Source of the DNA: Aestuariibacter sp.
Lineage (GTDB): Bacteria > Pseudomonadota > Gammaproteobacteria > Enterobacterales > Alteromonadaceae
DNA length: 64,000 nucleotides
Direction of reading: 5' to 3'
Assembly: GCA_017794925.1 (NCBI GenBank)
Contig: CP051238.1
Coordinates: forward strand, 1,287,186 to 1,351,185
Notes under the pieces: generated by a model
Database searches by the model: none
Seen by the model: the letters and a program-made list of their open reading frames with translations, nothing else
What the model was told of the DNA's origin: nothing
Made by a program: the position numbers and the translations under genes
Shown: piece by piece, positions 34,953-42,696 of the stretch
Layout: each line of letters begins with the position of its first letter
How positions within the stretch are numbered: the stretch's first letter is position 1

Positions 34953-36014
34953 ATGACAGCAATCACGGGCGGTATAGATTCAACGTGTTTTGGTAAGCTA
35001 GAGTCTGGTGACGTTACCTTATACACAATGACAAACGAACAGGGCATGCGTGTGGAGGTCAGTACGCTGGGAGCTGCGTTGGTAGGCATTCATGTAAAAG
35101 ACAAGGAAGGCAACTTCGCCAATGTCGTTCTGAATATGCCTGATGCTAATGATTACATGGTCGACAGCGCTTATCTGGGCAGAACAGTGGGCCCGGTAGC
35201 CAATCGCATTGCTAACGGACAGTTCTCTGTAAACAATGCGATCTATCTTCTGGAAAAAAATGACGGCGACAATTGCCTGCACAGTGGCAGTAGTGGATTA
35301 CATAATAAAATCTGGCATGCCAGTACAAAGCAAAGTGCTGAAGGTCATTCACTATGCCTGACCGCCGGGCACGGCCATCTGGAAGGCGGGTTTCCCGGCA
35401 ACAAAGAGTTTGAGGTTACGTACTTTCTGAGTCATGACAATACACTGACTATTTCTTTTCATGCGTCGTCTGACAGGACGACCCCAGTAAGCTTAACCAA
35501 TCATGCTTACTTTAATCTGGCGGGTGGTGGCAAGGTATTAGACCATGAGTTATTGATGCGTTCGCAGGCAATTACGCCGGTAGATGCTGCGTTGATACCC
35601 ACTAAAGAATTTATGCCTGTCAATAACACGCCTTTTGATTTTGAACCTGCAAAGTTAATAGGTGAAGAGTTGGTAAGTGATCACAAACAAATTGAGTTGG
35701 GGAGTGGTTATGACCACAATTTTGTATTGGACAGTGGCGGCGGACCCTTTGCTATTCTGAGCCACGCTGCTAGCGGTCGAAGAATGACTGTGTCAACGGA
35801 TATGCCTGGCGTCCAGCTTTATACCGGTAACTTTGTGCAAGGTACACGGACTGCTCAAGGGGATTGCCCATTTGAACAGTATGCCGGTGTTTGTCTGGAG
35901 GCACAGAACTTTCCTGACACGCCAAACTGGCCGGACAGACCAGACTTTTGGATCACACCGGATAAACCCTACAGCGCCTTTATTCGTTACGAATTTGATG
36001 TGGCAACATCATAA
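34953..36014 (+). CDS. galM: Aldose 1-epimerase (galactose mutarotase)
   Basis: A 353-residue beta-sandwich mutarotase that interconverts beta- and alpha-D-galactose ahead of galactokinase. Visible signatures are GRTVGPVANRIANG near 75, SLTNHAYFNLAG (His general acid near 180), and the C-terminal glutamate in GVCLEAQNFPD. ATG 34953 is chosen over TTG 34938 because GGAAAGTGAAG lies before it. A hairpin follows the stop and then the galT promoter, so galM seems to be its own unit under the same operator. Confidence 0.92.
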   Translation: MTAITGGIDSTCFGKLESGDVTLYTMTNEQGMRVEVSTLGAALVGIHVKDKEGNFANVVLNMPDANDYMVDSAYLGRTVGPVANRIANGQFSVNNAIYLLEKNDGDNCLHSGSSGLHNKIWHASTKQSAEGHSLCLTAGHGHLEGGFPGNKEFEVTYFLSHDNTLTISFHASSDRTTPVSLTNHAYFNLAGGGKVLDHELLMRSQAITPVDAALIPTKEFMPVNNTPFDFEPAKLIGEELVSDHKQIELGSGYDHNFVLDSGGGPFAILSHAASGRRMTVSTDMPGVQLYTGNFVQGTRTAQGDCPFEQYAGVCLEAQNFPDTPNWPDRPDFWITPDKPYSAFIRYEFDVATS

Positions 36015-36027
36015 CGTGATTGCTGTT

Positions 36028-36056
36028 CGTAAAGCCGTCATCGCGACGGTTTTACG
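36028..36056 (+). terminator. Hairpin after galM, possible terminator
   Basis: CGTAAAGCCGTC, loop ATCGC and GACGGTTTTACG form a 12-bp stem with one G-T pair. No separate T-run follows, so it may be a weak or Rho-assisted terminator. Confidence 0.5.
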
Positions 36057-36253
36057 GTGATTCAGGGTTTCAATATGAACCGGCGTTGAAAACACCATTT
36101 GTACGATTCAATGTAGAATAATACGATTTGGTAAGGCATTTGAACACAACATGACTACCTCTTACTTACTCTCATCTTTCTGATATTAAATAAAAAAACG
36201 TTGTTTAGAAAAAAATCCAAATTGAGTTGTTAAAAAATTACATACATCGTTTG

Positions 36254-36281
36254 TTTACAAAAACGAATTTTTATTTACAAT
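36254..36281 (+). promoter_or_regulatory. Promoter of galT-galK-sglT
   Basis: TTTACA (36254-36259), 16-base spacer and TACAAT (36276-36281) precede the operator directly. The rest of the 370-bp gap from 36015 shows only the hairpin after galM and AT-rich DNA. Confidence 0.5.
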
Positions 36282-36300
36282 AGGTAAAACGTTTAACCTA
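36281..36300. promoter_or_regulatory. GalR operator candidate upstream of galT
   Basis: TAGGTAAAACGTTTAACCTA is a 20-bp nearly perfect palindrome overlapping the expected transcription start. It repeats the galM site with better symmetry. Confidence 0.75.
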
Positions 36301-36384
36301 AACTTAAATGCACGAGCGAATTGTCGGTGTCTTAACGAAAGTCCCGATTAAATTCGGCGTGCAAACAGCTTAAAGGGCTTTGGC

Positions 36385-37428
36385 ATGACAACTGTGTTCA
36401 ATCCTTCTGATCATCCTCACCGTCGTTACAATCCACTGATTGGTGAATGGGTGCTGGTTTCTCCGCATCGCGCAAAACGTCCCTGGCAAGGCCAGAGTGA
36501 TGAACCCGATAACACGCCGCGTCCTGCTTATGACGAGAGCTGTTACCTGTGTGCCGGAAATAAACGTATCAACGGTGAAGTGAACCCTGATTACAAGCAA
36601 ACGTTTGTGTTCACAAATGATTTTGCAGCCTTGCAGGAAGATACACCAGACGCAGAGTCGAATGATCCTTTGTTTCGATTTCAGGCAGAGCAAGGCTGCA
36701 GTCGCGTAATTTGTTTTTCGCCCGATCACAGTAAGACACTACCAGAGCTATCTGACGAGCAGCGAGAAGCTGTCGTCGCGACCTGGATGGAGCAAACTGC
36801 AGAGCTTAGCCAGTCCTATACCTGGGTGCAGGTGTTCGAAAATAAGGGCGCAATGATGGGGTGTTCAAATCCCCATCCTCATGGGCAGGTTTGGGCACAA
36901 AAACATATGCCGACGCTGGCAATGAAAAAATCAGAGCGATTTGCTGAGTACTTCAAGGCGCAGGGAAGTAGCCTGTTGCTTGACTATGCTCAACGTGAAC
37001 TCGCAAATGAAGAACGCGTAGTGTGCAGCAACGATGACTGGATTGTGGTTGTCCCATATTGGGCAGCCTGGCCGTTTGAAACCTTGCTACTTCCTCGTTT
37101 TGCCGTGTCTTCACTGGCCGACATAACATCAGAGCAAGCAGCCTCGCTTGCCGATATCGTGGGTGCTATCACGACCAAATACGACAATTTGTTTAATACC
37201 TCGTTTCCTTATTCAATGGGATGGCACAGCCAGCCATTCAACCAGGAGGCCCGGCCGGACTGGGGTCTTCATGCCCATTTCTTCCCCCCGTTATTGCGTT
37301 CAGCAAGTGTACGCAAGTTTATGGTCGGCTACGAAATGATGGCAGAAGCACAGCGTGACATTACCCCTGAGCAGGCTGCGGAACGACTGCGAGCACTCCC
37401 CACCGTGCATTACAAAGAGAGCAAATAA
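36385..37428 (+). CDS. galT: Galactose-1-phosphate uridylyltransferase
   Basis: A 347-residue Leloir enzyme that exchanges UDP-glucose and galactose-1-phosphate. The nucleophile H166 and zinc ligand H164 are in [10 protein letters not shown], and the other zinc-site residues C53, C56 and H115 are also present, at almost the same numbers as in E. coli GalT. The start follows AAAGGG. It is separated by one base from galK, so translation is coupled. It leads the galT-galK-sglT operon behind the promoter and operator at 36254-36300. Confidence 0.96.
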   Translation: MTTVFNPSDHPHRRYNPLIGEWVLVSPHRAKRPWQGQSDEPDNTPRPAYDESCYLCAGNKRINGEVNPDYKQTFVFTNDFAALQEDTPDAESNDPLFRFQAEQGCSRVICFSPDHSKTLPELSDEQREAVVATWMEQTAELSQSYTWVQVFENKGAMMGCSNPHPHGQVWAQKHMPTLAMKKSERFAEYFKAQGSSLLLDYAQRELANEERVVCSNDDWIVVVPYWAAWPFETLLLPRFAVSSLADITSEQAASLADIVGAITTKYDNLFNTSFPYSMGWHSQPFNQEARPDWGLHAHFFPPLLRSASVRKFMVGYEMMAEAQRDITPEQAAERLRALPTVHYKESK

Positions 37429-37429
37429 C

Positions 37430-38572
37430 ATGGCGAATCAACATTCACTATTAGCGGTGTTCGAAGAATTTTTTCACCACACGCCAACTATTGACGTTCA
37501 TGCGCCGGGTCGTGTGAATCTGATTGGCGAGCATACTGATTACAATCAGGGATTTGTTTTTCCTGCGGCAATTAATTTTGGTACCTGGATTGTCGGTTCG
37601 CCAAGGGATGATCACAAAGTCAGCGTTGTCGCTGTGGACTATGACTATGAGCAGTGTGAATTCACATTAGACGACATTCAGCATGTGGATTATCCGGGCT
37701 GGTCTAACTATGTTCGCGGTGTGTGTAAGGAACTATTGCAGGACTACCCTCAACTTAAGGGCGCAAACCTTGTCATCACCGGTAACGTGCCTCAGGGGGC
37801 GGGACTCAGCTCTTCTGCATCGTTCGAAGTGGCTATCGCCAGCGCATTTAATGAATTATATAACCTGGGTATTGATGGCGTTAATGCGGCTCTTATCGGA
37901 CAGCGCGCCGAGAACAATTTTGTAGGTTGTTCCTGCGGTATTATGGACCAGTTAATTTCTGCAATGGGTAAAAAAGATCAAGCCATGCTACTGGATTGTA
38001 GGGACCTGTCTCGTCAATACATTAGTTTGCCTGATGATTTTGCCATTATGATCATCAACTCAAACGTTAAACGTGGGCTGGTGGACAGTGAATACAATCT
38101 GCGTCGTCAACAGTGTGAAGGTGCGGCTAAAGCCATGGGCGTAGCCAGTTTGCGTGAAGCAGATCTGACCTTACTGGACGCGCACAAAGCTAATATGAGC
38201 GATGAAGAATTTCGCCGGGCGCGTCACATCATCACTGAAAATGACCGTACTGAAGCGATGTTCACTGCGTTAAAGCAAGATGACATTGCGACTGTGAGTA
38301 AGCTGATGGGACAGTCACATGTCTCAATGCGAGACGATTTCGAGATCACAGTACCGCCAATTGATTATTTGGTGGAGATAATCGGTGAAGAAATTGGCAG
38401 TCAGGGTGGTGTACGCATGACCGGTGGTGGCTTTGGCGGTTGTGTTGTTGCTTTATTACCAAAAAATCTCACCGAACAGGTGACTAAACTGGTAGAAGCA
38501 AAGTATCATGCCCAGACACAATTGAAACAATCGATTTACATTTGTACGGCAGAGCAAGGCGCATTTGTTTAA
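37430..38572 (+). CDS. galK: Galactokinase
   Basis: A 380-residue GHMP kinase that phosphorylates alpha-D-galactose at O1. The galactokinase signature GRVNLIGEHTDYN lies near residues 27-39, the ATP loop GNVPQGAGLSSSAS near 120-133, and the third GHMP motif GGFGGCVVAL near 340. ATG 37430 is chosen one base after the galT stop and matches the normal family length. A longer frame to 37355 overlaps galT and is rejected. The symporter gene follows after 62 bp. Confidence 0.96.
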   Translation: MANQHSLLAVFEEFFHHTPTIDVHAPGRVNLIGEHTDYNQGFVFPAAINFGTWIVGSPRDDHKVSVVAVDYDYEQCEFTLDDIQHVDYPGWSNYVRGVCKELLQDYPQLKGANLVITGNVPQGAGLSSSASFEVAIASAFNELYNLGIDGVNAALIGQRAENNFVGCSCGIMDQLISAMGKKDQAMLLDCRDLSRQYISLPDDFAIMIINSNVKRGLVDSEYNLRRQQCEGAAKAMGVASLREADLTLLDAHKANMSDEEFRRARHIITENDRTEAMFTALKQDDIATVSKLMGQSHVSMRDDFEITVPPIDYLVEIIGEEIGSQGGVRMTGGGFGGCVVALLPKNLTEQVTKLVEAKYHAQTQLKQSIYICTAEQGAFV

Positions 38573-38634
38573 CAAATCCTTGATGATGAGCTGAAATGTA
38601 GTATTAAAACAACAAAAAGTGTATGGAAAATAGT

Positions 38635-40197
38635 ATGAACATAGCAACGCTGGATATTGCGCTCTTTGTCCTTTACGTGGTCGGGCTAATTGGAATTGCC
38701 TGGTGGGTTTCCCGTGAAGAGAAAGGACATGAGAAAGATACCAATGATTACTTCCTAGCAGGCTCGAGCTTGCCTTGGTGGGCCATTGGTGCGTCACTCA
38801 TTGCAGCTAACATCTCTGCCGAACAAATTATTGGTATGTCGGGCTCAGGTTACATGGTCGGTCTGGCCATTGCGTCCTACGAGTGGATGGCTGCCATTAC
38901 CCTTATCATTGTGGGTAAGTACTTCCTGCCAATTTTCCTGAAACACAAAATCTATACTATGCCGCAGTTCCTGGAGCAGCGTTATGATCACCGTGTTCGC
39001 ATGGTCATGGCGGTATTCTGGCTGGGGGTTTACGTATTCGTGAACCTGACCGCTGTATTATGGTTGGGCGCACTGGCAATTAACACCATGGCCGGTGTCG
39101 ATTTGATGTACGGGATGATTTTCCTGGGTGTATTCTCGCTTGCTTATTCACTCTATGGCGGACTGAAAGCGGTGGCAATGACGGACATTATTCAGGTTGT
39201 ACTGTTGGTAGCGGGCGGGCTATTCCTGTCTTACACCGCGTTGAATCTGATTGGTGACGGCCAGGGTGTTCTGGCAGGTTTCAATACAGTCACCGAGCAA
39301 TTGCCTGGCAAGTTCGACATGATTTTGAGCGAAGACAACCCGCACTATATGGATCTGCCTGGATTGTCTGTACTGATTGGTGGTCTTTGGATCATGAACC
39401 TGTCTTACTGGGGTTTTAACCAATACATTATCCAGCGTACGCTGGCGGCCAAGAGCGTGAATGAAGCTCAGAAAGGTATCGTATTCGCTGCTTTCCTTAA
39501 AGTGTTGATGCCGTTAATCGTGGTGCTGCCTGGTATTGCTGCCGTGCTGTTAGTGCCAGACCTTGAAAAAGCTGACCAGGCTTACCCATCGTTAATGACG
39601 CTTATGCCGGTTGGTTTGAAAGGGATTATTTTTGCTGCGCTGGTTGCAGCAATCGTTTCGTCACTGGCGTCTATGACCAACAGTGTGTCGACGATCTTTA
39701 CCATGGATATCTATAAAGACCGTAACCCGGGTAAATCTCAGCAACACTATGTAAAAGTGGGCCGCATTGTGAGCCTGGTTGCCTTATTAATTGCAATGGT
39801 TGCTGCTAAGCCGCTGTTAGGTCAGTTCGACCAGGCATTCCAGTATATCCAGGAATTCACTGGCTTCTTTACACCGGGTATTGTTGCGCTGTTCGCGTTG
39901 GGCATGTTCTGGAAGAAAACCACTGCAAACGGTGGTCTGGTCGCTGCTATCGGTTCTGCTGTATTTAGTCTGAGCTTCAAGCTGCTATTGCCTGAACTGC
40001 CTTTCATGGACCGTGTTGGTATTGTATTCCTGTTGTGTGTCGGTCTGGCTGTTATCGTTAGCCTATTGGAAAGCAAAGGTGAACACGAAAACGCAGTTGA
40101 ATTGAATGACATCAACTTTAAAACCACGTCTGGCTTTAATTTAGCGTCGGTAGCGCTAACTATCGTGGTCGCCGCGTTCTATATCATCTGGTGGTAA
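38635..40197 (+). CDS. sglT: Sodium/galactose symporter, vSGLT-like
   Basis: A 520-residue inner-membrane Na+/galactose cotransporter. It resembles Vibrio vSGLT over its whole length, with ASLIAANISAEQIIGMSGSG (Na+ and sugar site region), IASYEWM, NQYIIQRTLAAKSV and VSSLASM (Na2-site serines). It imports galactose released by surface and periplasmic beta-galactosidases for galK. ATG 38635 has GGAAA upstream; ATG 38623, four codons earlier, is possible but lacks a ribosome site. It ends the galT-galK-sglT operon and is followed by a terminator. Confidence 0.94.
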   Translation: MNIATLDIALFVLYVVGLIGIAWWVSREEKGHEKDTNDYFLAGSSLPWWAIGASLIAANISAEQIIGMSGSGYMVGLAIASYEWMAAITLIIVGKYFLPIFLKHKIYTMPQFLEQRYDHRVRMVMAVFWLGVYVFVNLTAVLWLGALAINTMAGVDLMYGMIFLGVFSLAYSLYGGLKAVAMTDIIQVVLLVAGGLFLSYTALNLIGDGQGVLAGFNTVTEQLPGKFDMILSEDNPHYMDLPGLSVLIGGLWIMNLSYWGFNQYIIQRTLAAKSVNEAQKGIVFAAFLKVLMPLIVVLPGIAAVLLVPDLEKADQAYPSLMTLMPVGLKGIIFAALVAAIVSSLASMTNSVSTIFTMDIYKDRNPGKSQQHYVKVGRIVSLVALLIAMVAAKPLLGQFDQAFQYIQEFTGFFTPGIVALFALGMFWKKTTANGGLVAAIGSAVFSLSFKLLLPELPFMDRVGIVFLLCVGLAVIVSLLESKGEHENAVELNDINFKTTSGFNLASVALTIVVAAFYIIWW

Positions 40198-40215
40198 TGT
40201 TCCGCTTTAAAGTCC

Positions 40216-40243
40216 AAAGCCCCTCTTGCAGGGGCTTTTTTTT
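40216..40243 (+). terminator. Terminator of the galT-galK-sglT operon
   Basis: AAAGCCCCT, loop CTTGC and AGGGGC followed by eight T residues form a strong terminator. Confidence 0.92.
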
Positions 40244-40299
40244 ACCTCCTGTTCACCCCGGCAGCGTAATACTGGTCCTATCGTAATTTGGAGGACCCT

Positions 40300-40815
40300 A
40301 TGAATCGCTACCTATCTGTATTGTTATTATTATCCGGACTTGCTTTGTCTGTTTTAGTACCAGGCGGCCCTATCGAAAACCGTGATTTTACGCATATTTC
40401 CCCTGTTGTTCTCGCTGTGTTTAACAGTTACCTGACAGCGCTGGGTATTGGCAGTTTCATGCTGGCGTACTTTTGCTTTCAGCGTCAACGCTGGGCTTAT
40501 AAAGCAGCCCTTGTTGCAGGTATCAGTTACCTATGGGTGTATATTGTCGACCTTGCCGGGTTCTTTCCTACTTCGCCTACCCCTATGCCTACTGCGCTTG
40601 AAATCATTGAAATAGCGGGTGTACTGCTGGCATTACCGATGGTTTTTATTACGGCGAGACTATCGTTGTCAGGTTCGCTCCCGTCAACAGAAGCACAACA
40701 TAATACATCGCGGATATCCTCTTTCCCGCAGGTCGTATTAATCGGCTCGCTGCTTCTGATTATCTCAATAGGTATTATTTTGTTCGCCACATTGGCTGCT
40801 ATGGGAAAGGCATAG
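40300..40815 (+). CDS. Hypothetical multi-pass membrane protein
   Basis: A 171-residue protein with five hydrophobic segments (about 3-21, 35-57, 66-85, 102-120 and 143-166). ATG 40300 follows GGAGGA with ideal spacing; a TTG 12 bases upstream overlaps that site and is rejected. It stands alone after the gal terminator. I do not recognise a family beyond a general DUF-like membrane protein. Confidence 0.65.
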   Translation: MNRYLSVLLLLSGLALSVLVPGGPIENRDFTHISPVVLAVFNSYLTALGIGSFMLAYFCFQRQRWAYKAALVAGISYLWVYIVDLAGFFPTSPTPMPTALEIIEIAGVLLALPMVFITARLSLSGSLPSTEAQHNTSRISSFPQVVLIGSLLLIISIGIILFATLAAMGKA

Positions 40816-40962
40816 GCATGAATATGTCTTCTTCAGAATCAGAAAATTGATTTTCGGGATTACTGAACTGTATTGTGTTGAATAGTTGTGCTGTTAGCGT
40901 TATAACCAAGGACGGTTGTATAACGCTTCCGGGTGTTTGTGACCACCTTGATTCGGATACGC

Positions 40963-41436
40963 ATGGAGATGTGGGTGAATACAGGACCGACAGCAAAATT
41001 GTACGACACCTTCTATCAGGATAAATACGGCAGCGTTAAGTTACGTATTATCGGCAATATACTGGTTTCTCAGTTTGAAGGGCCTTGTGGTGTTCGGTTG
41101 GCTAAAAATTTTAAGCGCGATGTCATCGAGTTTGTGTCAGTACTAGAGGCACAGCCCTGGGCATACATGAGTATCTCTAACAGTTTTGAAGCTGCTACAT
41201 CAGATGCACTTACCATTCTCACTGATTCTTTTCTGGCGTGCGGTAACCGCGGTTGTCAGGCTGAAGCCTACGTAATGCGATCGCCCATCGCCCGGCATCA
41301 GGTAAACTCAATGCGGGAAAAAGCAGGACTGGAATTAACCAGCGATGTCTTTTTTCCTGATTATCGCAGTGCCAGACGGTATCTCAATCGCATCTTATGT
41401 GCTCCGTCAACGTCTCAATTGCACAATCATAGATAA
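40963..41436 (+). CDS. Hypothetical cytoplasmic protein, perhaps STAS-like
   Basis: A 157-residue soluble protein without signal or membrane segments. The pattern of strands and helices around LRIIGNILVSQFEGPCG and VIEFVSVLEAQPWAYMSISNS is reminiscent of STAS/SpoIIAA-like domains, but that is a weak impression. Start choice is uncertain: ATG 40963 is given, while GTG 40975 has GGAG at better spacing. No operon partner is evident; the 210 bp that follow are non-coding. Confidence 0.5.
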   Translation: MEMWVNTGPTAKLYDTFYQDKYGSVKLRIIGNILVSQFEGPCGVRLAKNFKRDVIEFVSVLEAQPWAYMSISNSFEAATSDALTILTDSFLACGNRGCQAEAYVMRSPIARHQVNSMREKAGLELTSDVFFPDYRSARRYLNRILCAPSTSQLHNHR

Positions 41437-41646
41437 CTTTTTTAGTCCTTTTTCCTACCACCTCATTCGAATAGGCAAGAATCACATAACATCAATATAA
41501 CGTCGTGAAAGCTGGCTTTGGAATAATACACCCTGTGAAAAGTGGAAGGCAGAATGCGGATTTCGTCGTGAGAAGGGGCGTTTAACTTAGCCTGTCGAAA
41601 CAGTATAACTCGGCTCTATGCCTTCTATTTTATTGATAAACACTGT

Positions 41647-42630
41647 ATGAAGTGCGGAGGTAATATACAGCTATCACAGGAATGGGATAAGATTTTTTCG
41701 CTCAGCGATAATGTTATCCATCAAAAAGTGACATTCAAAAACCGTTACGGTATTACACTTGCCGCGGATTTTTACTTGCCTAAAAACGCAGAGGGCAAGA
41801 CATTACCAGCTATTGCAGTAAGCGGCCCATACGGCGCTGTCAAAGAGCAGGCTTCGGGACTATATGCGCAGTCGCTGGCAGAACGCGGCCTTGCTACCAT
41901 TGCTTTTGACCCTTCTTACACTGGAGAAAGTGGCGGACAACCCCGTCATGTTTCGTCACCAGAAATTAACTCAGAAGATTTCAGTGCCGCTGTGGACTAT
42001 CTAGGATTACAGAGCAATGTCGATAGAAACCGAATCGGTGCATTAGGCATATGTGGTTTTGGTGGCATGGTATTAAACGCAGCCGCAGCAGATAAACGAA
42101 TTAAAGCTGTAGTCACAACCAGCATGTACGATATGTCACGCGTAATGGCAAAAGGGTATTTTGATTCAATGACTGCTGAGGAGCGTAATGGGGCTTTGAC
42201 GCAAATGAGCGAGCAGCGCTGGAAAGATGCATCTAACGCTGAGCCTGAGTTGGCACCACAAGGTTTACCCAGTGAATTGACCGGTGAGGAGGCTCCCTTT
42301 GTTGCTGAATATTTCGACTTCTACAAAACGCCAAGAGGCTTTCACCCGCGTTCTATAAATTCAAATGGCGCGTGGACAGCAACTACAGCATTATCGTTCA
42401 TGAATATGCCGTTAATGTCGTATATCAATGAAATTTCACCGCGTCCCATTCTGCTCATTGCTGGCGAAAATTCCCATTCCCGCTATTTCACAGAAGATGC
42501 CTACAAAGCGGCCGCTGAACCAAAAGAAATGGTTATTCTTGACGACATGGTGCACGTTGATTTATACGACCAAATTGACAAAATTCCATTTGATCGTATT
42601 GAGACATTCTTTGCAGAAAATTTGATTTAA
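41647..42630 (+). CDS. Alpha/beta hydrolase, dienelactone-hydrolase/YcjY-like
   Basis: A 327-residue alpha/beta-hydrolase. The nucleophile elbow reads GICGFGG (about residues 138-144), so the nucleophile would be cysteine as in dienelactone hydrolases and YcjY-like proteins. The acidic residue is likely in LLIAGENSHS and the histidine in DDMVHVDLYD. It has no signal peptide. ATG 41647 has no ribosome site upstream; a GGAGGT lies inside the first codons, so the true start might be different. It converges with the galactan operon at a shared hairpin. Substrate unknown. Confidence 0.75.
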   Translation: MKCGGNIQLSQEWDKIFSLSDNVIHQKVTFKNRYGITLAADFYLPKNAEGKTLPAIAVSGPYGAVKEQASGLYAQSLAERGLATIAFDPSYTGESGGQPRHVSSPEINSEDFSAAVDYLGLQSNVDRNRIGALGICGFGGMVLNAAAADKRIKAVVTTSMYDMSRVMAKGYFDSMTAEERNGALTQMSEQRWKDASNAEPELAPQGLPSELTGEEAPFVAEYFDFYKTPRGFHPRSINSNGAWTATTALSFMNMPLMSYINEISPRPILLIAGENSHSRYFTEDAYKAAAEPKEMVILDDMVHVDLYDQIDKIPFDRIETFFAENLI

Positions 42631-42668
42631 AGACGAAGCCGTCACACTGTCGAGTCGTTAGAGTGATA

Positions 42669-42689
42669 AAGGGACCTGGCAGGTCCCTT
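42669..42689. terminator. Bidirectional terminator hairpin
   Basis: AAGGGACCT-GGC-AGGTCCCTT lies between two convergent genes, with outer TGA/TCA also able to pair. T-runs are short on both sides. Confidence 0.6.
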
Positions 42690-42696
42690 GTCATAT

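Noticed and set aside
37355..37430. Upstream extension of galK into galT
   Set aside because: The extra residues do not belong to the galactokinase family, and ATG 37430 fits the usual start and length.
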